The notes beneath the pieces are model-generated. The model saw only the letters and a list, made by a program, of their open reading frames with translations. It did not search any database and had not been told where the DNA came from. This document shows positions 7,030-14,609 of a DNA stretch of 64,000 nt, piece after piece. This DNA comes from Kocuria rosea subsp. polaris (GTDB lineage: Bacteria; Actinomycetota; Actinomycetes; Actinomycetales; Micrococcaceae). Where the stretch lies: positions 1 to 64,000 of the forward strand of contig NZ_LQBK01000009.1 in assembly GCF_001483755.1 (NCBI RefSeq), given 5' to 3'. Every line of letters begins with the position of its first letter. The first letter of the stretch is position 1. The position numbers and the translations under genes were made by a program.

Positions 7030-8517
7030 TCAGGCTCCGGTCAGCTTCTCGCGCAGAGCGGCCAGGGCCTCGTCGGAGGCCAGGGTGCCGGAGTCGGCGG
7101 CCGGGGCCTCGGAGGAGTAGCTGGTCGGGGCCGGCGTGGACGCGGAGGAGGAGGACGACGACGAGGAGGAGCTCGTCGTGCCGCCCGCGGCGGCCTCGGC
7201 GTCCTCGGCGATCGACTTGCGGACCTGCTCCTTGTGCGCCTCCCAGCGGGACTGGGCGTCGGCGTACTGCTGCTCCCAGGCGGCGCGCTGGGTCTCGTAG
7301 CCCTCGATCCACTCGTTGGTCTCGGGATCGAAGCCCTCGGGGTACTTGTAGTTGCCCTGCTCGTCGTACTCGGCGGCCATGCCGTACTGGGCCGGGTCGA
7401 ACTCGGTGGAGTCCGGGTCCACGCCCTCGTTGGCCTGCTTGAGCGACAGCGAGATCCGGCGGCGGTCCAGGTCGATGTCGATGACCTTGACGAACAGCTC
7501 GTCGCCCACGGAGACGACCTGCTCGGCCATGTCCACGTGGCGCTGGGCCAGCTCGGAGATGTGCACCAGGCCCTCGATGCCGTCCTCGACGCGCACGAAC
7601 GCACCGAAGGGGACGAGCTTGGTGACCTTGCCCGGCACGACCTGCCCGAGGGCGTGGGTGCGGGCGAACAGCTGCCAGGGGTCCTCCTGGGTCGCCTTCA
7701 GCGACAGGGAGACGCGCTCGCGGTCCATGTCGACGTCCAGGACCTCGACCGTGACCTCCTGGCCGACCTCGACGACCTCGGAGGGGTGGTCGATGTGCTT
7801 CCAGGACAGCTCGGAGACGTGCACCAGGCCGTCGACGCCGCCCAGGTCCACGAAGGCGCCGAAGTTGACGATCGAGGAGACCGTGCCCGTGCGGACCTGG
7901 CCCTTCTCGAGCTTGTGCAGGAAGTTGGAGCGGACCTCGGACTGGGTCTGCTCGAGCCAGGCGCGGCGGGACAGGACCACGTTGTTGCGGTTCTTGTCCA
8001 GCTCGATGATCTTCGCCTCGATCTGCTGGCCGATGTACGGCGCGAGGTCGCGCACGCGGCGCATCTCGACGAGGGAGGCGGGCAGGAAGCCGCGCAGGCC
8101 GATGTCGAGGATGAGACCGCCCTTGACGACCTCGATGACGGTGCCGGTGACGACGCCGTCGTCCTCCTTGATCTTCTCGATGTCGCCCCAGGCGCGCTCG
8201 TACTGAGCCCGCTTCTTGGACAGGATCAGGCGGCCTTCCTTGTCCTCCTTGGTGAGGACCAGAGCCTCGACCTCATCACCCACGGTCACGACCTCGTCCG
8301 GGTCGACATCGTGCTTGATGGACAGCTCGCGGGACGGGATGACGCCCTCGGTCTTGTAGCCGATGTCGAGAAGGACCTCGTCGCGGTCGACCTTGACGAC
8401 GGTGCCCTCGACGAGGTCGCCGTCGTTGAAGTACTTGATGGTCGCGTCGACAGCGGCGAGGAAGTCCTCCGCGGACCCGATGTCGTTGACGGCAACCTGC
8501 GGGGTGGTGGTGGTCAT
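7030..8517 (-). CDS. rpsA: 30S ribosomal protein S1
   Basis: This 495-residue protein helps the 30S subunit bind mRNA. Four S1 RNA-binding repeats occupy roughly residues 35-360, seen as recurring blocks such as EGTVVKVDRDEVLLDIG, GLILDIGLRGFLPASL, FGAFVDLGGVDGLVHVSEL and FGAFVRVEDGIEGLVHISEL. Four repeats is the usual actinobacterial form, against six in E. coli. The C-terminal tail is unusual: a charged region is followed by ten consecutive Ser and a Pro/Ala/Ser stretch. The ATG at 8517 is preferred over the longer open frame, and a good promoter about 115 bases upstream gives a leader of about 110 bases. The gene converges on yigZ. Confidence 0.95.
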   Translation of the reverse strand: MTTTTPQVAVNDIGSAEDFLAAVDATIKYFNDGDLVEGTVVKVDRDEVLLDIGYKTEGVIPSRELSIKHDVDPDEVVTVGDEVEALVLTKEDKEGRLILSKKRAQYERAWGDIEKIKEDDGVVTGTVIEVVKGGLILDIGLRGFLPASLVEMRRVRDLAPYIGQQIEAKIIELDKNRNNVVLSRRAWLEQTQSEVRSNFLHKLEKGQVRTGTVSSIVNFGAFVDLGGVDGLVHVSELSWKHIDHPSEVVEVGQEVTVEVLDVDMDRERVSLSLKATQEDPWQLFARTHALGQVVPGKVTKLVPFGAFVRVEDGIEGLVHISELAQRHVDMAEQVVSVGDELFVKVIDIDLDRRRISLSLKQANEGVDPDSTEFDPAQYGMAAEYDEQGNYKYPEGFDPETNEWIEGYETQRAAWEQQYADAQSRWEAHKEQVRKSIAEDAEAAAGGTTSSSSSSSSSSASTPAPTSYSSEAPAADSGTLASDEALAALREKLTGA

Positions 8518-8634
8518 GTAGTAGGGGCTCCGATGTGGATAGTTCGTGATCAGTCGGAACGGAGATTGTCCGGCCGGACCGCGGCCGTTCCGAAGGATTG
8601 CTGGACAGGGCACGTGCAGAGCACGCACCGGGTC

Positions 8635-8663
8635 AGTCTACGGACGAGGGAAAAAGGAAGCAA
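8635..8663 (-). promoter_or_regulatory. Sigma-A promoter of rpsA
   Basis: On the minus strand TTGCTT (8658-8663) and TAGACT (8635-8640) are separated by 17 bases. It is among the best -35/-10 pairs in the window and leaves a leader of about 110 bases before rpsA, long enough for autoregulation by S1. Confidence 0.65.
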
Positions 8664-8689
8664 CACGCGCCCCGCCGCGCGGGTCCGGC

Positions 8690-10102
8690 TCAGAACTGTG
8701 TGACGCCGTACGGGGCGGTCGGGGTCTCCATGAAGTCCTGCAGGTCCCGCAGCGCGTCCTCGTCCCGGGCCACGATCAGCCCGGCCTGCGCGAGGGTGCT
8801 GGCCTTCACCGCCCCGAGGTACAGGGACCCCAGCACGTCCACCCGCATCGCCACGTCCGCGCCGTCGGGCAGCTCCACCGCGGGCACCGACCGCCCGGCC
8901 TCGTCGTCGGCGGTGCGGGGCCGGTCGCGGAGCCGCTCGACCACGGGCGTCCCGCCGGTGGTGTCCAGCGCCCAGACGCCGTCGGCGTAGCCCATCGAGT
9001 CCACGAGGGAGATGACGATCCGCCCGCGCGGGGTGTACGGGCGGGCGACCAGCGCGGCGGCCGGGTCCAGGACCCGCACCCACACCTTGTCCGACTCGGC
9101 GGTGACGCGGTACTTGGCGCGGTCCGCCATCGCCCACACCAGCGGGTCCTCGACGGGGGCGCGGCCGAAGCGCACCTGGTCCACGAGGTCCAGGGACGTC
9201 ACGAACTCCCAGAGGGCGATCGACACGTCCGGGGACGCGCCCACGAGGTCGAGCACCGTCAGGGTCAGCGGGTAGGACGTGTTCGGCTCGAACCGGTAGG
9301 TCACGTAGCCGTCCGGGCGCATCCCGTCGTCGTAGTGCACGGCGCAGCGCACCTCCGGGTCCGCCTTCTGGGGGGTGATGGCGTACTCCCCCGTGTACTC
9401 GGGCCAGTGGTAGGCCACCCGGCTCACCGACCCGTGCGAGCTCTCGTGGAAGCGCTGGAAGAGCACGGGGGCGAGCCGGCGCACCGCCTCGCCGTCGGCC
9501 ATCTCCACGCTGCCCACGGTGGGCGCCTTGAGCTGCAGGCGGGTGGTGGCGTCCACGGTGACCTCGCGGTTGAACGTGGCCGCGCCGAAGCCGAACCGGC
9601 CGTAGATGGTGGCCTCGGTCGCGGTCAGCAGCGCCACGGGGTAGCCGTCCCGCCGGGCGCGGTCGAGCTCCCCCGTCATGAGCCGGCGCAGCAGCCCGCG
9701 GCGGCTGTGCGTGGGCCGGACGGTGACCTCGGAGATGAGCCGGGCGCGCAGCAGCCGGCCGCGGCCGGCGTTGAGCGAGCCCTCCCAGGAGGTGAAGGTC
9801 GCCACGGGCCGCTGCGTGGGCAGCGCCGCCTCCGGCACGGCGTGGGGGTACGCCCCCCGCAGCCGCACCCGCTCGGCGTGCATCCAGGACAGGGTGCGCT
9901 CGAGGGTCTCGTCGGTCGGCTCCGCCTGGTGGAAGCCCTGCCGGATGGCCCTCACCCACTCCACGGCCGCCGGATTGGCCGCGACGCCCCCGGGGCCCAC
10001 GCCGAACTCCGCGAAGGTGTAGTCGTGCCCGTTCGCCGAGTAGGACTCGGTCACGGTCCCGGGGGTGGACGGTGTCGTCGGAGCGTCGTGCAGGGGGTCC
10101 AT
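8690..10102 (-). CDS. Eis-like GNAT N-acetyltransferase
   Basis: A 470-residue protein of the Eis family: a GNAT acetyltransferase domain, a second GNAT-like fold and a C-terminal sterol-carrier-like domain. Visible marks are the acetyl-CoA loop EVTVRPTHSRRGLLRRLM near residue 135, TEATIYGRFGFG (with the Tyr equivalent to the proposed general acid) and a terminal Phe, whose carboxylate acts as base in Mycobacterium Eis. Known relatives acetylate lysines of proteins or aminoglycosides; the substrate here is unknown. The ATG at 10102 follows GAGGAA; the frame is open far upstream only because it runs antisense to polA codons. It lies 62 bases after polA, on the same strand. Confidence 0.85.
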   Translation of the reverse strand: MDPLHDAPTTPSTPGTVTESYSANGHDYTFAEFGVGPGGVAANPAAVEWVRAIRQGFHQAEPTDETLERTLSWMHAERVRLRGAYPHAVPEAALPTQRPVATFTSWEGSLNAGRGRLLRARLISEVTVRPTHSRRGLLRRLMTGELDRARRDGYPVALLTATEATIYGRFGFGAATFNREVTVDATTRLQLKAPTVGSVEMADGEAVRRLAPVLFQRFHESSHGSVSRVAYHWPEYTGEYAITPQKADPEVRCAVHYDDGMRPDGYVTYRFEPNTSYPLTLTVLDLVGASPDVSIALWEFVTSLDLVDQVRFGRAPVEDPLVWAMADRAKYRVTAESDKVWVRVLDPAAALVARPYTPRGRIVISLVDSMGYADGVWALDTTGGTPVVERLRDRPRTADDEAGRSVPAVELPDGADVAMRVDVLGSLYLGAVKASTLAQAGLIVARDEDALRDLQDFMETPTAPYGVTQF

Positions 10103-10164
10103 GGCGTGTTCCTCGTTCGCGGTGGGATCGGGCGGCGGGCCGGCGGGTGCGCCGGTCCGGCCGG

Positions 10165-13053
10165 TCAGTGGGCGGCCTCGTGCCAGGAGCGGCCCGCGCC
10201 GACGTTGACCTCCAGCGGCACGGACAGCTCGGCGGCGCCGCCCATCTCCTCGCGCAGCACCCGCTCCACGGTCTCCCGCTCTCCGCGGACCACCTCCACC
10301 ACGAGCTCGTCGTGGACCTGCAGGAGCATCCGCGAGCCGAGCCCCTCGTCGGCGAAGCGCCGGTCCACGCCGAGCATCGCCTTCTTGATGATGTCCGCGG
10401 CCGAGCCCTGGATGGGGGCGTTGAGGGCGGCGCGCTCGGCCATGGAGCGCAGCTGCCGGTTGTCGCTGGAGAGGTCCGGGAGGTACCGGCGCCGGCCGTC
10501 GATCGTGGCCGTGTACCCGTCCTCGCGGGCCTGTTCCACGACCCCGCGCAGGTAGTCGCGCACCGCCCCGAACCGGGTGAAGTAGTCGCTCATCAGGGTG
10601 CGGGCTTCGTCCACGGGGATCCGCAGCTGCTTGGAGAGCCCGAAGGAGCTCAGCCCGTACACCAGCCCGTAGCTCATGGCCTTGACCTTGGAGCGCATGG
10701 GGGCGGTGACCTCCTCGGGTGCCACGCCGAAGATCTTGGCGCCCACGAAGCGGTGCAGGTCCTCGCCGCTGCGGAACGCCTCGATCAGCGCCTCGTCCCC
10801 GGACAGGTGCGCCATGATGCGCATCTCGATCTGGGAGTAGTCGGCGGTCAGCAGCTGGTCGTAGTCCCGCCCGTCCTCGGGGCGCCCGACGACGAAGAGC
10901 CCGCGGATGCGGCGGCCCTCCTCGGTGCGCACCGGGATGTTCTGCAGGTTGGGGTTGGTCGAGGACAGCCGGCCGGTGGCGGCGACGTTCTGCATGTAGG
11001 TGGTGTGCACGCGGCCGTCCTCGGCGATGGCCTTCTGCAGGCCCTCGACGGTCTGGCGGAGCTTGTTGGCGTCCCGGTAGGCCAGCAGGCCGGCGAGGAA
11101 GCGGTGGCCCCGGGAGTCCGGGTCGGTGCGGGTGAGCAGCTCCGCCACGGCGTCCGCGTCCGTGGTGTAGCCGGACTTGATCTTCTTGGTCTTCGGCAGC
11201 CCCAGCTCCTCGAACATCACCTGCTGCAGCTGCTTGGTGGAGCCCAGGTTCACCGGCTCCTCGATCTGGGCGTGCGCCTCCTGCTGCGCCTGCTCGATCA
11301 CGCGGGCGAAGTCGTCGAGCAGGACCTGCACCCCCTCGGGGTCCACGGCGATCCCGGCGAGCTCCATCCGGCCCAGCACCACGGCCAGGGGCAGCTCGAG
11401 GTCCGTGAGCAGGGCGGTCTGGTGGGTCTCGGCCAGCTTCTCCCGCAGGTGCCGGGACAGCTGCACGGCCGCGACCGCCAGCTCCGCCTCCCGCCGCAGC
11501 ACCGCCGGCGCCGGCCAGGGCTGCTCGTCGAGGGCGAGCTGCTGCTGGCCCTCCGCGGCGGAGCCGTCCGCCGCGGGCGCCACGGCCAGGCCCAGCCGGT
11601 CCTCGAGCAGGGCGGGGAGCTCGTAGCTGCGCCGGGCGGGCTGCAGCAGGTAGGCCGAGAGCTGGGGGTCGTCCACGACTCCGGCCAGCGGCAGCCCGCG
11701 CACCGCGAGTGACTTCCAGACGTCCTTGACCCCGTCCACGATCTTGGGCCGGTCCGAGTCGGCCAGCCAGCGGGCCAGCGCGGACTCCAGCGCGGAGTCC
11801 GCCGCCGCGAGGTCGAGGAACAGCGCGGCCGGCCGGTCCTCGCCGCGGGCGAGGACCAGGCCGGAGAGCTCGCGGGCGCCGGGCAGGACGGGGTCGTCCT
11901 CGCGGTGCAGGGCGTGCAGCACCACGGCGTCCTGGCCGTCGGCCAGCCACCGCTCCAGCTCCTCGGCGGTGCCGGGACGCCCGATCTCGCCGAGGCCCAG
12001 GTCGGCCGGCGGCGCGGCCTCCTCCGCGGGGCGGCCGAAGGCGTCGAAGAGCCGGTTGCGCAGGCCGTCGCCGAACTCGAGGTCGTCGAAGACCTCCCGC
12101 ACGGCCTCGGCGTCGGGCACGGGCAGCCCGGCCTCGGCGAGGTCGATCTCCAGCCCGAGGTCGGTGACCAGGCGGTTGAGCCGCCGGTTGCGCTCGACCG
12201 CCGTGCGGTGCTCGCGCAGCGCCTCGCCCTTCTTGCCCTTGACCCGGTCCGCGTGCGCGAGGATCGTGTCGACGCCGCCGTAGGCGAGGATCCACTTGGC
12301 GGCGAAGCCCGCCCCCACGCCCGGGACCCCCGGGAGGTTGTCGGCCTGCTCGCCGGTGAGCGCTGCGAGGTCCGGGTAGTGCCGCGGCGGCACCTTGTAC
12401 TTCTCCACCACGGCGGCGGCGTCCATGTGCTTGAGGTCGGACGGGGTGCGCCCGGGATAGACGACCGTGACGTGCTCGTCGATCATCTGGAAGGCGTCCC
12501 GGTCCCCGGAGAAGACGAGCACCTCGTAGTCCTGCTCGGCGCCGCGGCGGGCCAGGGTGGCCAGGACGTCGTCGGCCTCGTGGCCCTCGGCGGTGACCAC
12601 GGGCACGCCCAGGGCGTCGAGGATCCGGCGGATCTGCGGGACCTGGCCGTGGAACTCCTCGGGCGTCTCGTCCCGTCCGCCCTTGTACTCCTCGTACTCC
12701 TGGGAGCGCAGGGTGGGACCCTCCAGGTCGAAGGAGACCACCAGGTGCGTGGGCTTCTGCTCCCGCACCAGCTTCACGAGGGTGTTCACGAAGCCGTAGA
12801 CGGCCTCGGTGTGCCGGCCGTCGGAGGTCACGAAGGCCGGCCCGCCGCCGTACTCCGCGGCGCGGGACAGCGCGAAGAACGCGCGGAAGGCCAGGGAGTG
12901 GCCGTCCACCAGCAGCAGCTTCCGGTCGGGCCGGGAGACCGGAAGGGGGATCTCGACGTCGACGGGGTGGTCGGTCTCGGTCCCGACGGTCACCGTGCGC
13001 ACGGCGGTCTCAGGGGTCGCGTCGGGCTGCGTCTGCTGCGTCGTTTCACTCAC
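10165..13053 (-). CDS. polA: DNA polymerase I
   Basis: A 962-residue repair and Okazaki-fragment polymerase. The order is a 5'-3' exonuclease domain (about residues 28-330, with LLLVDGHSLAFRAFF and GHEADDVLATLA), a central 3'-5' exonuclease-like domain (about 350-560) and a family A polymerase domain (about 570-962). Polymerase motif A (LLTADYSQIEMRIM), motif B (RSKVKAMSYGLVYG) and motif C with H914-D915-E916 are intact. The central domain lacks the D-x-E proofreading motif, as in Taq and mycobacterial PolA, so it probably does not proofread. The start is the GTG at 13053, six bases after TAGGAT, suggesting a leaderless message. It follows pdtaR behind a hairpin. Confidence 0.97.
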   Translation of the reverse strand: MSETTQQTQPDATPETAVRTVTVGTETDHPVDVEIPLPVSRPDRKLLLVDGHSLAFRAFFALSRAAEYGGGPAFVTSDGRHTEAVYGFVNTLVKLVREQKPTHLVVSFDLEGPTLRSQEYEEYKGGRDETPEEFHGQVPQIRRILDALGVPVVTAEGHEADDVLATLARRGAEQDYEVLVFSGDRDAFQMIDEHVTVVYPGRTPSDLKHMDAAAVVEKYKVPPRHYPDLAALTGEQADNLPGVPGVGAGFAAKWILAYGGVDTILAHADRVKGKKGEALREHRTAVERNRRLNRLVTDLGLEIDLAEAGLPVPDAEAVREVFDDLEFGDGLRNRLFDAFGRPAEEAAPPADLGLGEIGRPGTAEELERWLADGQDAVVLHALHREDDPVLPGARELSGLVLARGEDRPAALFLDLAAADSALESALARWLADSDRPKIVDGVKDVWKSLAVRGLPLAGVVDDPQLSAYLLQPARRSYELPALLEDRLGLAVAPAADGSAAEGQQQLALDEQPWPAPAVLRREAELAVAAVQLSRHLREKLAETHQTALLTDLELPLAVVLGRMELAGIAVDPEGVQVLLDDFARVIEQAQQEAHAQIEEPVNLGSTKQLQQVMFEELGLPKTKKIKSGYTTDADAVAELLTRTDPDSRGHRFLAGLLAYRDANKLRQTVEGLQKAIAEDGRVHTTYMQNVAATGRLSSTNPNLQNIPVRTEEGRRIRGLFVVGRPEDGRDYDQLLTADYSQIEMRIMAHLSGDEALIEAFRSGEDLHRFVGAKIFGVAPEEVTAPMRSKVKAMSYGLVYGLSSFGLSKQLRIPVDEARTLMSDYFTRFGAVRDYLRGVVEQAREDGYTATIDGRRRYLPDLSSDNRQLRSMAERAALNAPIQGSAADIIKKAMLGVDRRFADEGLGSRMLLQVHDELVVEVVRGERETVERVLREEMGGAAELSVPLEVNVGAGRSWHEAAH

Positions 13054-13059
13054 CCGACC

Positions 13060-13065
13060 ATCCTA
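13060..13065 (-). promoter_or_regulatory. -10 element of polA, leaderless arrangement
   Basis: TAGGAT on the minus strand ends six bases before the GTG start of polA. No ribosome site fits in the gap. Confidence 0.6.
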
Positions 13066-13088
13066 GGGCCCGGGGCGGGCGCCCCGGG

Positions 13089-13115
13089 GGCCCGGGCGGG
13101 CGGGTCGCCCGGGCC
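13089..13115 (-). terminator. Hairpin between pdtaR and polA
   Basis: A 10-bp GC stem (13089-13098 with 13106-13115) with a 7-base loop lies just past the pdtaR stop and before the polA -10. It likely separates the two transcripts. Confidence 0.6.
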
Positions 13116-13117
13116 GG

Positions 13118-13774
13118 TCAGGCGACCTGGTTGATGATGGCCTCGGCGACCTCGCGCATAGACAGCCGGCGGTCCATCGAGGTCTTCTGGATCCAGCGGA
13201 ACGCCTCGGGCTCGGTGAGGCCCATCTTGGTGGTCAGCAGCGACTTCGCCCGCTCCACGAGCTTGCGGGTGGCGAACTGCTCCTTCATGTCCGAGACCTC
13301 GCGCTCGAGCGCGGCGATCTCCTCGGCCCGGGAGATGGCGATCTCGATGGCGGGCACGAGGTCGTCCACCGTGAACGGCTTGACCACGTAGGCCATCGCC
13401 CCCGCCTCCCGGGCCCGCTCGACGAGCTCCCGCTGGCTGAAGGCGGTCAGCAGGACCACCGGGGCGATCCGGTCGGAGGCGATCTGCTCCGCCGCGGTGA
13501 TCCCGTCCAGGACCGGCATCTTCACGTCCATGAGCACGAGGTCCGGGCGGTGCTCGCGGGCGAGCTCGACGGCGCGCTGGCCGTTCTCGGCCTCCGCGAC
13601 CACCTCGTAGCCGGCGTCCCGGAGCATCTCCACGATGTCCAGGCGGATCAGGGTCTCGTCCTCGGCGACCACCACCCGGCGGGCCGGGCGCAGGTCGCTG
13701 TCCGCCGCCTCGCCGGGGAGGTCCTCCCGGGCCCCGGGGTCCTCGGCCGGGGTGGGATTCGGCTGCTCCGTCAC
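13118..13774 (-). CDS. pdtaR: ANTAR-domain response regulator
   Basis: A 218-residue two-component regulator with a receiver domain (about residues 32-150) and an ANTAR RNA-binding domain (about 155-215). The acidic pocket is visible at E38-D39, and the phosphoacceptor is D83 in LVLMDVKMP. The ANTAR part contains LVERAKSLLTTKMGLTEPEAF and the final helical stretch. ANTAR proteins bind paired hexaloop hairpins in mRNA to prevent termination. The partner histidine kinase (PdtaS) is not in the window. The GTG at 13774 is chosen because AAGGAGA lies five bases upstream; the earlier open frame lacks such a site. Its promoter overlaps that of the divergent tRNA-Leu gene. Confidence 0.9.
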   Translation of the reverse strand: MTEQPNPTPAEDPGAREDLPGEAADSDLRPARRVVVAEDETLIRLDIVEMLRDAGYEVVAEAENGQRAVELAREHRPDLVLMDVKMPVLDGITAAEQIASDRIAPVVLLTAFSQRELVERAREAGAMAYVVKPFTVDDLVPAIEIAISRAEEIAALEREVSDMKEQFATRKLVERAKSLLTTKMGLTEPEAFRWIQKTSMDRRLSMREVAEAIINQVA

Positions 13775-13866
13775 GCTGTCTCCTTGGCTGCTGGTGCGTC
13801 CTGGCCCGCGCGCGCGGGCCACGGGGGTCTCGGTGCCGGCGGCGCCCGGATCCCCGGCACCGCGCG

Positions 13867-13894
13867 TTGCGCCCGATCAGCCCCAGCCTATAAC
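13867..13894 (+). promoter_or_regulatory. tRNA-Leu promoter overlapping the pdtaR -10
   Basis: On the plus strand TTGCGC (13867-13872), a 16-base spacer and TATAAC (13889-13894) precede tRNA-Leu. On the minus strand TAGGCT (13885-13890) is a likely -10 for pdtaR. The two -10 elements share bases. Confidence 0.6.
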
Positions 13895-13955
13895 TGTTGT
13901 ACAGTGGTCGAGCGCAGGAGCCGCCCTCCCGAGGCGGCGCGGACTGCGACCGCGG

Positions 13956-14039
13956 GCCCAAGTGGCGGAATTGGCAGACGCGCCGCACTCAAAATGCGGT
14001 TCCCCTGGAGTGTGGGTTCGAGTCCCACCTTGGGCACCA
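13956..14039 (+). tRNA. tRNA-Leu (anticodon CAA)
   Basis: The acceptor arm GCCCAAG pairs with CTTGGGC, and the anticodon stem CCGCA/TGCGG encloses a loop with CAA. The long variable arm is typical of leucine tRNA, the T-loop is GGTTCGAGTCC, and the CCA end is encoded (14037-14039). It reads TTG codons. Confidence 0.97.
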
Positions 14040-14041
14040 GC

Positions 14042-14064
14042 ACCCCGGACCGACGGTCCGGGGT
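14042..14064 (+). terminator. Terminator of tRNA-Leu
   Basis: A perfect 10-bp stem (14042-14051 with 14055-14064), a 3-base loop and a pyrimidine-rich tail (CTTCTCGT) follow the tRNA. It is one of the few hairpins here with a partial U-tract. Confidence 0.8.
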
Positions 14065-14120
14065 CTTCTCGTACCACCCCTCCTGTCCGCCCCGCCGGTC
14101 CGTGCGGCCGCCCCGCGCGG

Positions 14121-14609
14121 TCAGGCCGCGGGGCCCCGCTCCCGCACCAGGTTGGTGACGCGGGCCGTGGACAGCCGCCGCCCCCGCTCGTCGGTCATCA
14201 CGACCTCGTGCACGGTGAGCGTGGCGCCCAGGTGCAGCGCGGTGCACGTGCCGGTGACCGTCCCGGAGGCCACGCCGCGCTGGTGCGTGGCGTTGACGTC
14301 GACGCCCACGGCGTACCGCCCCGGACCGGCGTGCACGCTCGCCGCCGTGGAGGCGAGCGTCTCGGCCAGGACGCAGTGCGCTCCCCCGTGCAGGATCCCG
14401 CCCGGCTGGGTGTTCGGCTCGACCGGCATCGTGGCGACCGACCGCCCGGGCGTGAGCTCCGTGAACCGGATGCCCATCGCCCGGGCGAGCCCGCCCATCC
14501 CGTGGCCGGGGAAGGCGGCGTGCAGCTCCTCCGGGACCCCGTGCTCGCGCAGGTCCCGGGAGTGCTCCTCGGGGGTCATGCCGGCCGGCCCGGTCAGGAC
14601 TCGCGCCAC
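14121..14609 (-). CDS. Hotdog-fold thioesterase (PaaI/MenI-like)
   Basis: A 162-residue acyl-CoA thioesterase-like protein. The conserved core NTQPGGILHGGAHCVLAETLAS carries the HGG-x(7)-E pattern of the DHNA-CoA/PaaI thioesterases, and the long beta-rich second half fits a single hotdog domain. The substrate is unknown; DHNA-CoA or a phenylacetyl-type thioester are possible. I give the GTG at 14609, which overlaps the last 16 bases of pyk and follows a weak GGGA. The ATG ten codons later (14579) is an alternative but lacks a ribosome site. The overlap with pyk implies co-transcription and translational coupling. Confidence 0.8.
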   Translation of the reverse strand: MARVLTGPAGMTPEEHSRDLREHGVPEELHAAFPGHGMGGLARAMGIRFTELTPGRSVATMPVEPNTQPGGILHGGAHCVLAETLASTAASVHAGPGRYAVGVDVNATHQRGVASGTVTGTCTALHLGATLTVHEVVMTDERGRRLSTARVTNLVRERGPAA

